From the NCBI GenBank assembly GCA_964351875.1, contig CAYGQC010000223.1, positions 1-5,116 of the forward strand: a DNA stretch of 5,116 nucleotides. Direction: 5' to 3'. Source of the DNA: JANSWO01 sp964351875 (lineage in GTDB: Bacteria; Pseudomonadota; Gammaproteobacteria; Pseudomonadales; Azotimanducaceae). Positions within the stretch are counted from its first letter, which is position 1. Each line of letters begins with the position of its first letter. The translations under genes and the position numbers were made by a program. Under the pieces are notes generated by a model. It was not told the origin of the DNA. It made no database searches and saw only the letters and a list, made by a program, of their open reading frames with translations. This document shows positions 1 to 5,116 of the stretch, in pieces.

Positions 1-1
1 C

Positions 2-181
2 CCTGGTGGCGGGATGGGTGGCGGGATGGGTGGCGGGATGGGTGGCACGGTAGGTACACCAGGAGCTGGCGCTCGGCCGGGAATGGCGCCGGGAGCCGGT
101 GGCGTATCACCTAAGCAGAGCGTGATGCCTGGTGCGCGGCCCCAAAGCATGACGCCGGGAGGCGCGCCGAAAACCCGCTAA
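2..181 (+). CDS. C-terminal end of an unidentified protein with a Gly/Met/Pro-rich tail (5' partial)
   Basis: Frame 2 is open from the window edge through 59 codons to TAA at 179-181; the start lies outside the window. The visible residues are low complexity: three GGGM units, then a Gly/Ala/Pro/Met/Arg-rich stretch with PGM, PGA and PGG turns, ending in the basic sequence APKTR. There is no fold, membrane segment or catalytic motif. This is probably a disordered tail on a globular or secreted protein. GGM tails occur at the end of GroEL, but the continuation and basic end here do not match GroEL. Coding is supported by the repeat unit being four codons long, by the frame staying open in G+C-rich sequence, and by a terminator-like hairpin about 90 bp after the stop. 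I do not recognise the gene. The kinase gene downstream is on the same strand but separated by 231 bp and that terminator, so it is probably not in the same operon. Confidence 0.6.
   Translation, partial: PGGGMGGGMGGGMGGTVGTPGAGARPGMAPGAGGVSPKQSVMPGARPQSMTPGGAPKTR
5..46 (+). repeat. 12-bp tandem repeat, 3.5 perfect copies, coding for GGGM units
   Basis: The unit GGTGGCGGGATG occurs at 5-16, 17-28 and 29-40 without a mismatch, followed by a half copy GGTGGC at 41-46. It may extend upstream of the window. Read in frame it gives repeated Gly-Gly-Gly-Met. The unit is a multiple of three, so copy-number change by replication slippage would lengthen or shorten the tail without a frameshift. Confidence 0.95.
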
Positions 182-270
182 CTGGGTACGGCGTCTTGAT
201 GAGGCGCTTCCTCTCAGCTCCTTCTTGGCTCCTTCGTAGCAGAGGCACTCCGTGCAGGGAAGCGAAGACT

Positions 271-293
271 GCGCGCATGGAAGCGCGCTTTTT
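271..293 (+). terminator. Probable Rho-independent terminator of the Gly/Met-tail gene
   Basis: GCGCGC at 271-276 pairs with GCGCGC at 283-288 across a six-base loop ATGGAA, followed directly by five T at 289-293. The all-G/C six-base-pair stem and U-run form a compact intrinsic terminator for rightward transcription, about 90 bp after the TAA at 179-181. A smaller hairpin (GCAC 245-248 with GTGC 252-255) lies just before it. The stem is short, so termination could be partial. Confidence 0.6.
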
Positions 294-354
294 CTAACGG
301 GTAAACTAGCTCGCCGCGAATGAGCGACAACCGTTGCTTTGCGAATGTCGTGGG

Positions 355-390
355 GCCGGTAGAGCCGGTAGAGCCGGTAGAGCCGGTAGA
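355..390 (+). repeat. 9-bp tandem repeat, four perfect copies, in the kinase leader
   Basis: GCCGGTAGA is repeated at 355-363, 364-372, 373-381 and 382-390; a diverging GCG follows. The array ends 22 bp before the kinase ATG, so it should lie in or next to the 5' untranslated leader. Each unit contains the self-complementary CCGG, so neighbouring units can form short CCGG-TAGAG-CCGG hairpins in RNA. An in-frame TGA at 407-409 separates the array from the kinase frame, so it is not translated as part of the kinase. Confidence 0.95.
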
Positions 391-392
391 GC

Positions 393-405
393 GGGAAGGG
401 TGAGG
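393..405 (+). promoter_or_regulatory. Ribosome-binding region of the kinase gene
   Basis: Purine-rich GGGAAGGGTGAGG ends seven bases before ATG 413. The GTGAGG part (400-405) has normal Shine-Dalgarno spacing; GGGAAGG (393-399) is a stronger match to the anti-SD but is rather distant at 13 bases. The in-frame TGA at 407-409 rules out a start further upstream, which fixes ATG 413 as the first possible start. I found no convincing -35/-10 pair between the terminator and this site. Confidence 0.55.
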
Positions 406-412
406 CTGAAAG

Positions 413-3106
413 ATGGATGACGAGCGCTGGCAACGAGTGCAACAGCTTTTTCATGAGGCGCTCGAACTGGCGCCTGCTGATCGGCCAGAATTTCTGCGCG
501 CGAACTGCAACGGCGATGATGCGCTGGCCGCAGAAGTAGCCGAGTTGCTGCAAGCCGATTCGGCGATTGACGCGACGCTTGCGCCGCCAATGGATGGCCT
601 GCTTGATGAGCTTGATCGTTCGCTCACCGGCGATCAGCTCGGGGCGTATCGCCTGCTTCGCCGAGTCGGTGTGGGCGGCATGGGATCCGTTTTTCTGGCG
701 GAGCGGGCGGATGGTGGCTTTGACCGCCAGGTAGCGATCAAGGTTGTCCGTAAGGGTATGGACAGCGCCGCGGTCGTCGCGCGGTTCGAGCAGGAGCGCC
801 GAATTCTGGCGGGCCTCGACCATCCGAATATCGCTCGGTTGCTCGATAGCGGCGTCACGGCAGACGGCCGACCCTACTTTGTCATGGAGTTCATCGATGG
901 TTTGCCCATCGACGTCTACTGCGATCGAAACCGGCTGCCGATCAACGCGCGCATCAGTCTGTTTGCGGAGGTATGCGACGCGGTAGCGTTCGCCCACGAA
1001 TCGCTGATCGTGCATCGCGACTTGAAACCGTCGAATATCCTGGTCACGCAAGCGGGCCAGGTGAAGCTTCTGGACTTCGGCATCGCCAAGCTAACGGGCC
1101 GCGACGATGCCGACCTCACGGCCACCAGCGCAACACCTTTCACGCCAGCGTATGCGGCGCCAGAACAGCTTGTTGGCGAGCCGATCACGACAGCCACCGA
1201 TGTGTTTGCGCTTGGTGTGGTGTTCTTTGAGTTGCTGACTGGGCAGCGTCCGTACACGCTCGCGCCCAGTGCCGCGGAGCAAATTGTGCGTCGGACGGCA
1301 GGCGCGCCGCCGAAACCGTCATCGATGCTGACAGCCACGATGCTTCTTGAAGACGCAGATTCTGCGGCTGCAAACCGCGACGCGACGACGCGTCTGTCTG
1401 AAATCAGTCGAGAGCGTGCAGTGACCACGGCGCGCTTGCGCACGCAGCTCCGCGGCGACCTGGACACGATTGCGCTGGTCGCCTTGCGCGCGGAACCCGA
1501 GCGTCGCTACCGCAGCGCTGAGGCGCTCGGTTCGGACGTGCGGCGCTACATGGATAGCCAACCCATCGAAGCGCGCAAAGACTCTGCACGTTACCGGTTT
1601 GGCAAGTTTGTCCGTCGCAATCGCTTGGCGTTGAGCGCGGCTGGCCTCGCCGTCGCGAGCGTTGTTGGTGTCACCGTCTATTACACCGCCCAGCTTGCCC
1701 AGCAGCGCGACATAGCGGTGAGCGAGCAGCGGACAACCGAAGAGGTGGTGGCGTTTGTCACGTCGCTGTTCGAGGCTGCCAGTCCTGAGCAAGCGCAGGG
1801 ACGCGAAGTGACGGTGCGAGAGGCAGTGGATCTGGGCTTTGATCGGCTGGGGACAGATCTCAACGATACGCCGCGGGTTCGTGCCCAATTGCTCAATACT
1901 ATCGGCGATGTCTACTACCGTCTCGGTAGTAACGATCGGGCGGAGACGCTGTATCGGCAAAGCCTGGCCTTGGAACGAGAGTTGTTCGGACAAGCGAGTG
2001 AACAGGTTGCCGCGACGGAGTTTGTGCTGGCGATGGCGCGGCAGAACGTGGGCGATTTCGACGAGGCCGAGCAGTTGTTCGCAAGCTCTTTAGCGACGCG
2101 CCGGAGGCTCTTTGGCGATACGAGCCAGGCTGTTAGCGACTCGTTGGGAGGGCTGGCATTTCTTAAGGAAACGCAGGGCAAGTTCGACGAGGCGGAAGCA
2201 TTATTCACCGAAAATTTGCGCATGTTGCGCCAGATGCACGCCGGTGATCATGAGTCCGTTGGTATTGCTCTGCGGCATCTTGGCGCACTGTACCGCGTGG
2301 CGGATCGAGCAACCGAGGCAGAGCCTGTTTTGCTCGACGCCATTGCGATGCAAAAACGTCTGTACGTCGGTGATCATCCCGAGCTTGAAGAAAGCCGCCG
2401 TCAGCTCGCTGGCGTGTTGCGCGATCTGGGCCGGCTCCAGGAGAGCAAAGCGCTCTACGAAAGCGTACTCGAGGTGCGCACGCGTCTGCTCGGCGAGGGT
2501 CATCGGGAAGTCGCGCACACGTTGAATGGTTATGCAGAGTTGCAGATCGATCTGGGTGACGTACCTGGTGCAATTATTACCAACCAACGGATCATTGAGC
2601 TATTGCGCGCAGAGCAGGAGAACCATCCCAGTCTGGGGACGGCGTACAACAACCTGGCCTTCATGAACCTCGACCAAAACCAGGTGGACTCTGCGATAGA
2701 CAACTTCAACCGTTCGCTTGCGCAGCAGGACGCGGCTGGATTGCCCCAGGATCATCCCAATCGTACGTTCCCGAAGTCAGGCTTGGCCGTCGCGATGCTG
2801 CAACAGGATCGGTTTCGCGATGCAGAGGCGATTTTTCGGGAATTGCTGCCGATACGCCGTGAGGCGTTTGGCGAGACGCACAGGTTGTCCGTTGAAGTGG
2901 AGGCAAATCTCGGCCGTGCGCTGCTTGGCCAGAATCGCTTTGACGAAGCCGAGCAGCTCATCCGGCCCGCGTATGAGTTTTTTCTCGCCGGACAGGGCAG
3001 TGCAAACGGCAATACCCGCCGGACGCTGGCCGATCTGCGACGTCTCTATGGGGAATCCGGCGATACAGAGGCTTTGGCTCTGCTGCCGATCCCTGATGAA
3101 TCTTGA
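413..3106 (+). CDS. Transmembrane serine/threonine protein kinase with periplasmic TPR array
   Basis: This 897-residue protein probably senses a signal outside the inner membrane and phosphorylates Ser/Thr on cytoplasmic proteins using ATP. Residues 1-75 form the short helical N-domain common in such kinases (W6, LF 12-13, LL 45-46). The kinase domain spans about 78-380 and has every key residue: Gly loop G86/G88/G91, ATP lysine K110 in VAIK, alpha-C glutamate probably E128, HRDLKPSN at 201-208 with catalytic D203 and N208, DFG at 221-223, and APE at 249-251. R202 makes it an RD kinase; T236, T238, T241 and T244 are possible activation-loop phosphosites. A basic stretch (FVRRNR, 399-404) precedes one membrane helix (about 405-424), placing the kinase in the cytoplasm. 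About nine TPR units of 42 residues fill 489-866. All three cysteines (32, 170, 188) are in the cytoplasmic half, none in the ectodomain. The stop lies two bases before the scaffold gap. Substrate and ligand are unknown. Confidence 0.96.
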   Translation: MDDERWQRVQQLFHEALELAPADRPEFLRANCNGDDALAAEVAELLQADSAIDATLAPPMDGLLDELDRSLTGDQLGAYRLLRRVGVGGMGSVFLAERADGGFDRQVAIKVVRKGMDSAAVVARFEQERRILAGLDHPNIARLLDSGVTADGRPYFVMEFIDGLPIDVYCDRNRLPINARISLFAEVCDAVAFAHESLIVHRDLKPSNILVTQAGQVKLLDFGIAKLTGRDDADLTATSATPFTPAYAAPEQLVGEPITTATDVFALGVVFFELLTGQRPYTLAPSAAEQIVRRTAGAPPKPSSMLTATMLLEDADSAAANRDATTRLSEISRERAVTTARLRTQLRGDLDTIALVALRAEPERRYRSAEALGSDVRRYMDSQPIEARKDSARYRFGKFVRRNRLALSAAGLAVASVVGVTVYYTAQLAQQRDIAVSEQRTTEEVVAFVTSLFEAASPEQAQGREVTVREAVDLGFDRLGTDLNDTPRVRAQLLNTIGDVYYRLGSNDRAETLYRQSLALERELFGQASEQVAATEFVLAMARQNVGDFDEAEQLFASSLATRRRLFGDTSQAVSDSLGGLAFLKETQGKFDEAEALFTENLRMLRQMHAGDHESVGIALRHLGALYRVADRATEAEPVLLDAIAMQKRLYVGDHPELEESRRQLAGVLRDLGRLQESKALYESVLEVRTRLLGEGHREVAHTLNGYAELQIDLGDVPGAIITNQRIIELLRAEQENHPSLGTAYNNLAFMNLDQNQVDSAIDNFNRSLAQQDAAGLPQDHPNRTFPKSGLAVAMLQQDRFRDAEAIFRELLPIRREAFGETHRLSVEVEANLGRALLGQNRFDEAEQLIRPAYEFFLAGQGSANGNTRRTLADLRRLYGESGDTEALALLPIPDES
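1877..3010 (+). repeat. Array of about nine 42-residue TPR units in the kinase ectodomain
   Basis: Units begin near residues 489, 531, 573, 615, 657, 699, 740, 783 and 825 of the kinase. The starts from 531 to 699 are exactly 42 residues apart. Each unit has the TPR pattern of L/A-x-x-L/Y in helix A, a G or D turn, then an EAE or AE-x-L/F helix B ending in R-x-L-x-G-x-x-H. The recurring GDHE, GDHP, GEGHR and GETHR turn marks unit boundaries. This is the kinesin-light-chain-like TPR subtype with extended 42-residue units, usually a protein- or peptide-binding superhelix. The repeat is at protein level only; DNA copies are well diverged, so the array is old. Confidence 0.88.
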
Positions 3107-3108
3107 GT

Positions 3109-3118
3109 NNNNNNNNNN
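3109..3118. other. Assembly gap of 10 N
   Basis: Ten undetermined bases begin two bases after the kinase stop codon. A run of exactly ten N is typically a scaffolder's placeholder, so the true distance may be quite different and sequence, including a kinase terminator or whole genes, may be missing. Inferences about linkage between the kinase and the globin/transporter pair should allow for this. Confidence 0.98.
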
Positions 3119-3244
3119 TTCCCGGTACGCGAATCCCCTTATGCTCGTTGATCGAATATCGGGCAAGCTAGCGCCGCAATTGACGCTAATCGCGCGAGCG
3201 AGTTCGAACGCGGGAATGTTGGTCGCGACAGCAGAAAAATTGAC

Positions 3245-3250
3245 GGGAAG
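3245..3250 (+). promoter_or_regulatory. Shine-Dalgarno site of the globin gene
   Basis: GGGAAG lies six bases before ATG 3257, a normal RBS spacing that supports this start. The 138 bp between the gap and this ATG hold two TTGACG hexamers (3180-3185 and 3240-3245), 60 bp apart. Neither has a recognisable -10 at 16-18 bp, so I call no promoter here; it may lie in or beyond the gap. Confidence 0.55.
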
Positions 3251-3256
3251 ACAACG

Positions 3257-3667
3257 ATGACAGATTTGGTTGAGCAGTCTTTTGAGCTGGCTGCCGAGCG
3301 GTCTGGCGATATCACTGATGCGGTGTACGAGGCCTACTTTGCAGCCTGCCCGGCGGCCGGCGAGCTGCTGGGGCATGCTGATGCGCATATGCGCGGCCGG
3401 ATGCTTGAGGACGTGCTGGGTCTCGTTATGACGCCATCGAACCAGATAGATCCGTCGTACGTAGCCTGGGAGGTCGAGAACCATGTCGCCGGTTATTCTG
3501 TGCATGCCGAGATGTACCAACCACTCTTCTCAGCGTTGCGCGATGTCATCAGAGAATCACTCGGCAGTGACTTTGATACAGCGACTGCGCAGCAGTGGCA
3601 GGATCGGATATCTGGTCTGACTGAGCGTTTTGAAACGGCAGCGGCGGATCACAATCCACCGCTGTGA
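3257..3667 (+). CDS. Single-domain globin-like haem protein
   Basis: The 136 residues match a single all-helical bacterial globin in length and pattern, with no reductase domain and no signal peptide, so it is cytoplasmic. Helix A covers about 3-16. B/C contains VYEAYFAACP (23-32), with Y24 at the likely B10 position and P32 at C2. The E helix is about 43-58 (HMRGRMLEDVL). The F region VENHVAGYSV (73-82) carries H76, the probable proximal haem ligand. Y87 and FSALRDVIRESLG (91-103) resemble the G helix of flavohaemoglobins, and W114 lies in helix H. Such globins bind O2 or NO, and roles in NO detoxification or gas sensing are possible; I infer haem binding from H76 only. Oddly, L38 falls where the near-invariant CD1 Phe is expected. 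The transporter gene follows on the same strand after about 170 bp, with its own possible promoter. Start choice rests on GGGAAG six bases upstream. Confidence 0.82.
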   Translation: MTDLVEQSFELAAERSGDITDAVYEAYFAACPAAGELLGHADAHMRGRMLEDVLGLVMTPSNQIDPSYVAWEVENHVAGYSVHAEMYQPLFSALRDVIRESLGSDFDTATAQQWQDRISGLTERFETAAADHNPPL

Positions 3668-3718
3668 AAAACCTGCAACTGGCTGGTTAACCCGGGGCCC
3701 TCTCGATCAGAAGTAAGC

Positions 3719-3747
3719 ACGACACTCACCTCTAGCCGCGCTATGCT
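3719..3747 (+). promoter_or_regulatory. Possible sigma70 promoter for the MFS transporter
   Basis: ACGACA (3719-3724) and TATGCT (3742-3747) are separated by 17 bp, and each matches the -35 or -10 consensus at four of six positions. Transcription would begin near 3754, past the ATG codons at 3743 and 3750, leaving a leader of roughly 80 nt before GTG 3837. The match is modest and could be chance. The rest of the 3668-3836 spacer shows no clear terminator after the globin gene; GGTTAACC and GGGGCCC are palindromic, but no T-run follows them. Confidence 0.3.
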
Positions 3748-3824
3748 CGATGCTGCTTTTGGGGGAGAGCGTTTATCCACATCCAGTACCAGCACGGCTG
3801 CCAGGTTGCCTGCCTCGTCATTCC

Positions 3825-3828
3825 GGGG
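3825..3828 (+). promoter_or_regulatory. Shine-Dalgarno core that favours GTG 3837 as transporter start
   Basis: GGGG lies eight bases before GTG 3837. The upstream ATG at 3750 has only AGCCGCGCT-like sequence before it, with no Shine-Dalgarno. A strong GGGGGAGAG at 3761-3769 has no ATG or GTG in the transporter frame at usable distance. Confidence 0.45.
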
Positions 3829-3836
3829 CGTCGATA

Positions 3837-5054
3837 GTGCGCAGCCCGTGGTTCTATGGCTGGAACATCGTGGCCATTGGCATGGCCTGGCAGGCGATGA
3901 CGTTTGGCATTGCCCTCTACTGTTTTACGTTCTGGATTCCGCTGTGGATGGCGGAGTTCAACGTTGGCCGAGGTGACGTCCTCGCGCTGTTCTTCGCGAT
4001 TCAGATATCCATGGGCTTGCTCGCGCCGTTCTCCGGTAGAGCTATGGATACGATGTCGATCCGCCTGCTCGTCTGTGTTGGTCTTGTAGGCTTTGCGAGT
4101 GCGCTCGCGTTCAGTGCACTGGCGACGAGCCTTATGGGAGTTGCGATCGCGTTTTGCACGTTAGGCATTCTCGGTCCTTTGCTCGCAGGCCCGCTAGCTG
4201 CGCAAACACTGATTACCCGCTGGTTTGTTGAGCGGCGAGGGCTCGCGTTAGGCATATCCACAGTGGGCACCTCGATCGGAGGGCTGCTGTTGCCGCCCCT
4301 GGTGACATCATTGCAAGCGGCAGTGGGCTGGCGGGATACGAATTTCGTGATGGCGGCGTTTCTGGTGCTCGTGCTTACGCCGCTGGTTCTCGTTTTGGTG
4401 CGCGAGCCGAAGGCGGCGGTCGGAGCGACCAATGAGCAGGAGGCGACCCCGGCGCTGCCGAGCTTGTCGACTAGTCAGATTCTCCGGCACCGTGTGTTTT
4501 GGGGCGTCTGTCTCGCCTTTGTCCCATTGTCGCTCGCGCTCGGCGCGGTCCAGCAGAACATCGCGCCGCTATCGGCCGATGCCGGCATCGATGCGGTGCA
4601 GGCGTCGCTGTTGGTTTCGATTATGGCGTTTGTGATGATCGGCGCGAAGCTGGTGTTCGGCGCGCTGGCGGATACCACGGATCATCGGTGGCTGTTTCTA
4701 GGTTCAATCGTTTCTGCCGGAGCTGCGCTTGTTCTGTTGCAACTGCCCGGCCTCGACTTTGCAGCGCTCGTGGTTGTCAGTGCTTGTCTGGGCGTTGCCG
4801 GCGGTGGCCTGCTGCCGTTGCTCGGGAGTGTGATCAGCGGTCGGCTGGGTACCGCGTCCTTCGGTCGCGTTATGGGCCTGCTCGGTCCGTTTACTATCCT
4901 GGCCGCTGCTGGGCCCTGGTTTGCAGGGGAAGTCCGCGATGCGACCAACAGCTACGCTGATGCCTGGTTCTACCTGTGTTTTGTGCTCCCTGTATCGGCT
5001 GCGGCATTGATCTTGCTCAGCCCGCCGCGAACCAGCGAGGCAGTGGCAACGTGA
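3837..5054 (+). CDS. Major facilitator superfamily transporter, OFA/monocarboxylate-like type
   Basis: From GTG 3837 the product has 405 residues and about twelve hydrophobic helices, near 10-32, 47-67, 76-96, 99-121, 135-157, 169-188, 221-242, 257-277, 286-304, 308-330, 343-366 and 375-395, with a longer polar central loop at 189-220. It is therefore an inner-membrane secondary transporter. WFYGWNIV at the N-terminus and RWFVERRGLALG (128-139) after helix 4 resemble the oxalate/formate antiporter and monocarboxylate-porter branch. MFS loop motif A is present in weakened form after helix 2 (G67-R-A-M-D71 to R76), and its echo GALAD (275-279) follows helix 8. A small organic anion is a reasonable substrate guess but cannot be read from sequence. 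The frame is open upstream to ATG 3750 (434 codons), but those 29 residues are Pro/Arg/Cys-rich, unlike an MFS N-terminus, and lack an RBS. I therefore prefer GTG 3837. Confidence 0.93.
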   Translation: MRSPWFYGWNIVAIGMAWQAMTFGIALYCFTFWIPLWMAEFNVGRGDVLALFFAIQISMGLLAPFSGRAMDTMSIRLLVCVGLVGFASALAFSALATSLMGVAIAFCTLGILGPLLAGPLAAQTLITRWFVERRGLALGISTVGTSIGGLLLPPLVTSLQAAVGWRDTNFVMAAFLVLVLTPLVLVLVREPKAAVGATNEQEATPALPSLSTSQILRHRVFWGVCLAFVPLSLALGAVQQNIAPLSADAGIDAVQASLLVSIMAFVMIGAKLVFGALADTTDHRWLFLGSIVSAGAALVLLQLPGLDFAALVVVSACLGVAGGGLLPLLGSVISGRLGTASFGRVMGLLGPFTILAAAGPWFAGEVRDATNSYADAWFYLCFVLPVSAAALILLSPPRTSEAVAT

Positions 5055-5061
5055 AAGGTGT

Positions 5062-5115
5062 TCATGCGGGTTTCATCCAGCCCAGCTGAATTAGCAGGTT
5101 ACTCTGCAGATTGCT
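5062..5115 (-). CDS. Possible C-terminal end of a convergent gene (partial)
   Basis: On the minus strand one frame is open from the window edge to TGA (complement of 5062-5064), giving SNLQSNLLIQLGWMKPA. The other two minus frames hit stops within this stretch. The gene would converge on the transporter with only seven bases between the stop codons. Seventeen codons can be open by chance and no family is recognisable, so this is tentative. If it is not coding, the last 62 bases are plain downstream sequence with no strong terminator. Confidence 0.25.
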   Translation of the reverse strand, partial: SNLQSNLLIQLGWMKPA

Positions 5116-5116
5116 A

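Noticed and set aside
334..363. TTGCTT (334-339) as a -35 element for the kinase
   Set aside because: No -10-like hexamer lies 16-18 bp downstream; that position falls in the GCCGGTAGA repeat.
5..390. The two tandem arrays as a CRISPR or a recombination-site array
   Set aside because: Units are 12 and 9 bp, directly abutting with no spacers, and unrelated to each other; these are simple sequence repeats.
107..1051. Long minus-strand open frame opposite the kinase start (314 codons)
   Set aside because: It reads through the terminator and the 9-bp repeat as runs of LYR, has no RBS or family resemblance, and lies opposite a kinase with every catalytic motif intact; it is a G+C-rich shadow.
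3147..3162. FNR-like site upstream of the globin gene (TTGAT at 3148-3152 followed by ATCGG)
   Set aside because: The half-site spacing is five rather than four bases and the right half matches ATCAA at only three of five positions, so it is not better than chance.
2777..3520. Minus-strand open frame across the scaffold gap (247 codons)
   Set aside because: It depends on translating the N run as open and overlaps the kinase end and most of the globin gene; composition is that of an antisense shadow.
3743..3976. Plus-strand 77-codon frame overlapping the transporter start
   Set aside because: It sits in another frame over the MFS N-terminal helices, lacks an RBS, and its product has no recognisable pattern.
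5092..5116. Inverted repeat TAGCA / TGCTA at the right edge as terminator or attachment site
   Set aside because: The arms are only five bases, the loop is long and interrupted, and no T-run is visible before the window ends.

Overview
The window is about 60% G+C by eye. It looks like a draft or metagenome-assembled proteobacterial chromosome, most likely gammaproteobacterial. That guess rests on the protein types: a membrane Ser/Thr kinase with a large TPR ectodomain, a small single-domain globin, and a 'YGW'-type major facilitator transporter. No rRNA, tRNA or marker gene fixes the taxonomy. A run of exactly 10 N at 3109-3118 marks a scaffold join, so the order of the left and right halves depends on the assembly.

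Left half (1-3108). The window opens inside the 3' end of a gene whose product ends in a Gly/Met/Pro-rich tail, partly encoded by a perfect 12-bp tandem repeat. A compact hairpin plus T-run (271-293) probably terminates it. A leader then carries four perfect copies of a 9-bp repeat and leads into an 897-codon gene. Its product has an intact RD-type Ser/Thr kinase domain, one transmembrane helix and about nine 42-residue TPR units, probably in the periplasm. This is the architecture of a one-component membrane sensor: the TPR array would bind something outside the inner membrane and the kinase would signal in the cytoplasm. Ligand and substrate are unknown.

Right half (3119-5116). A 136-residue globin-like protein is followed, after a 170-bp spacer, by a 12-helix MFS transporter of the OFA/monocarboxylate-like type. 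The spacer holds a possible sigma70 promoter. Together with the lack of a good RBS at the first ATG, it suggests the transporter starts at GTG 3837 rather than ATG 3750. The last 55 bases may hold the C-terminus of a convergent minus-strand gene. Nothing links kinase, globin and transporter into one pathway.

I do not see a clear undescribed system. The items most worth a second look are the repeat-bearing kinase leader, the unassigned TPR sensor kinase, and the globin with Leu where Phe CD1 is expected.
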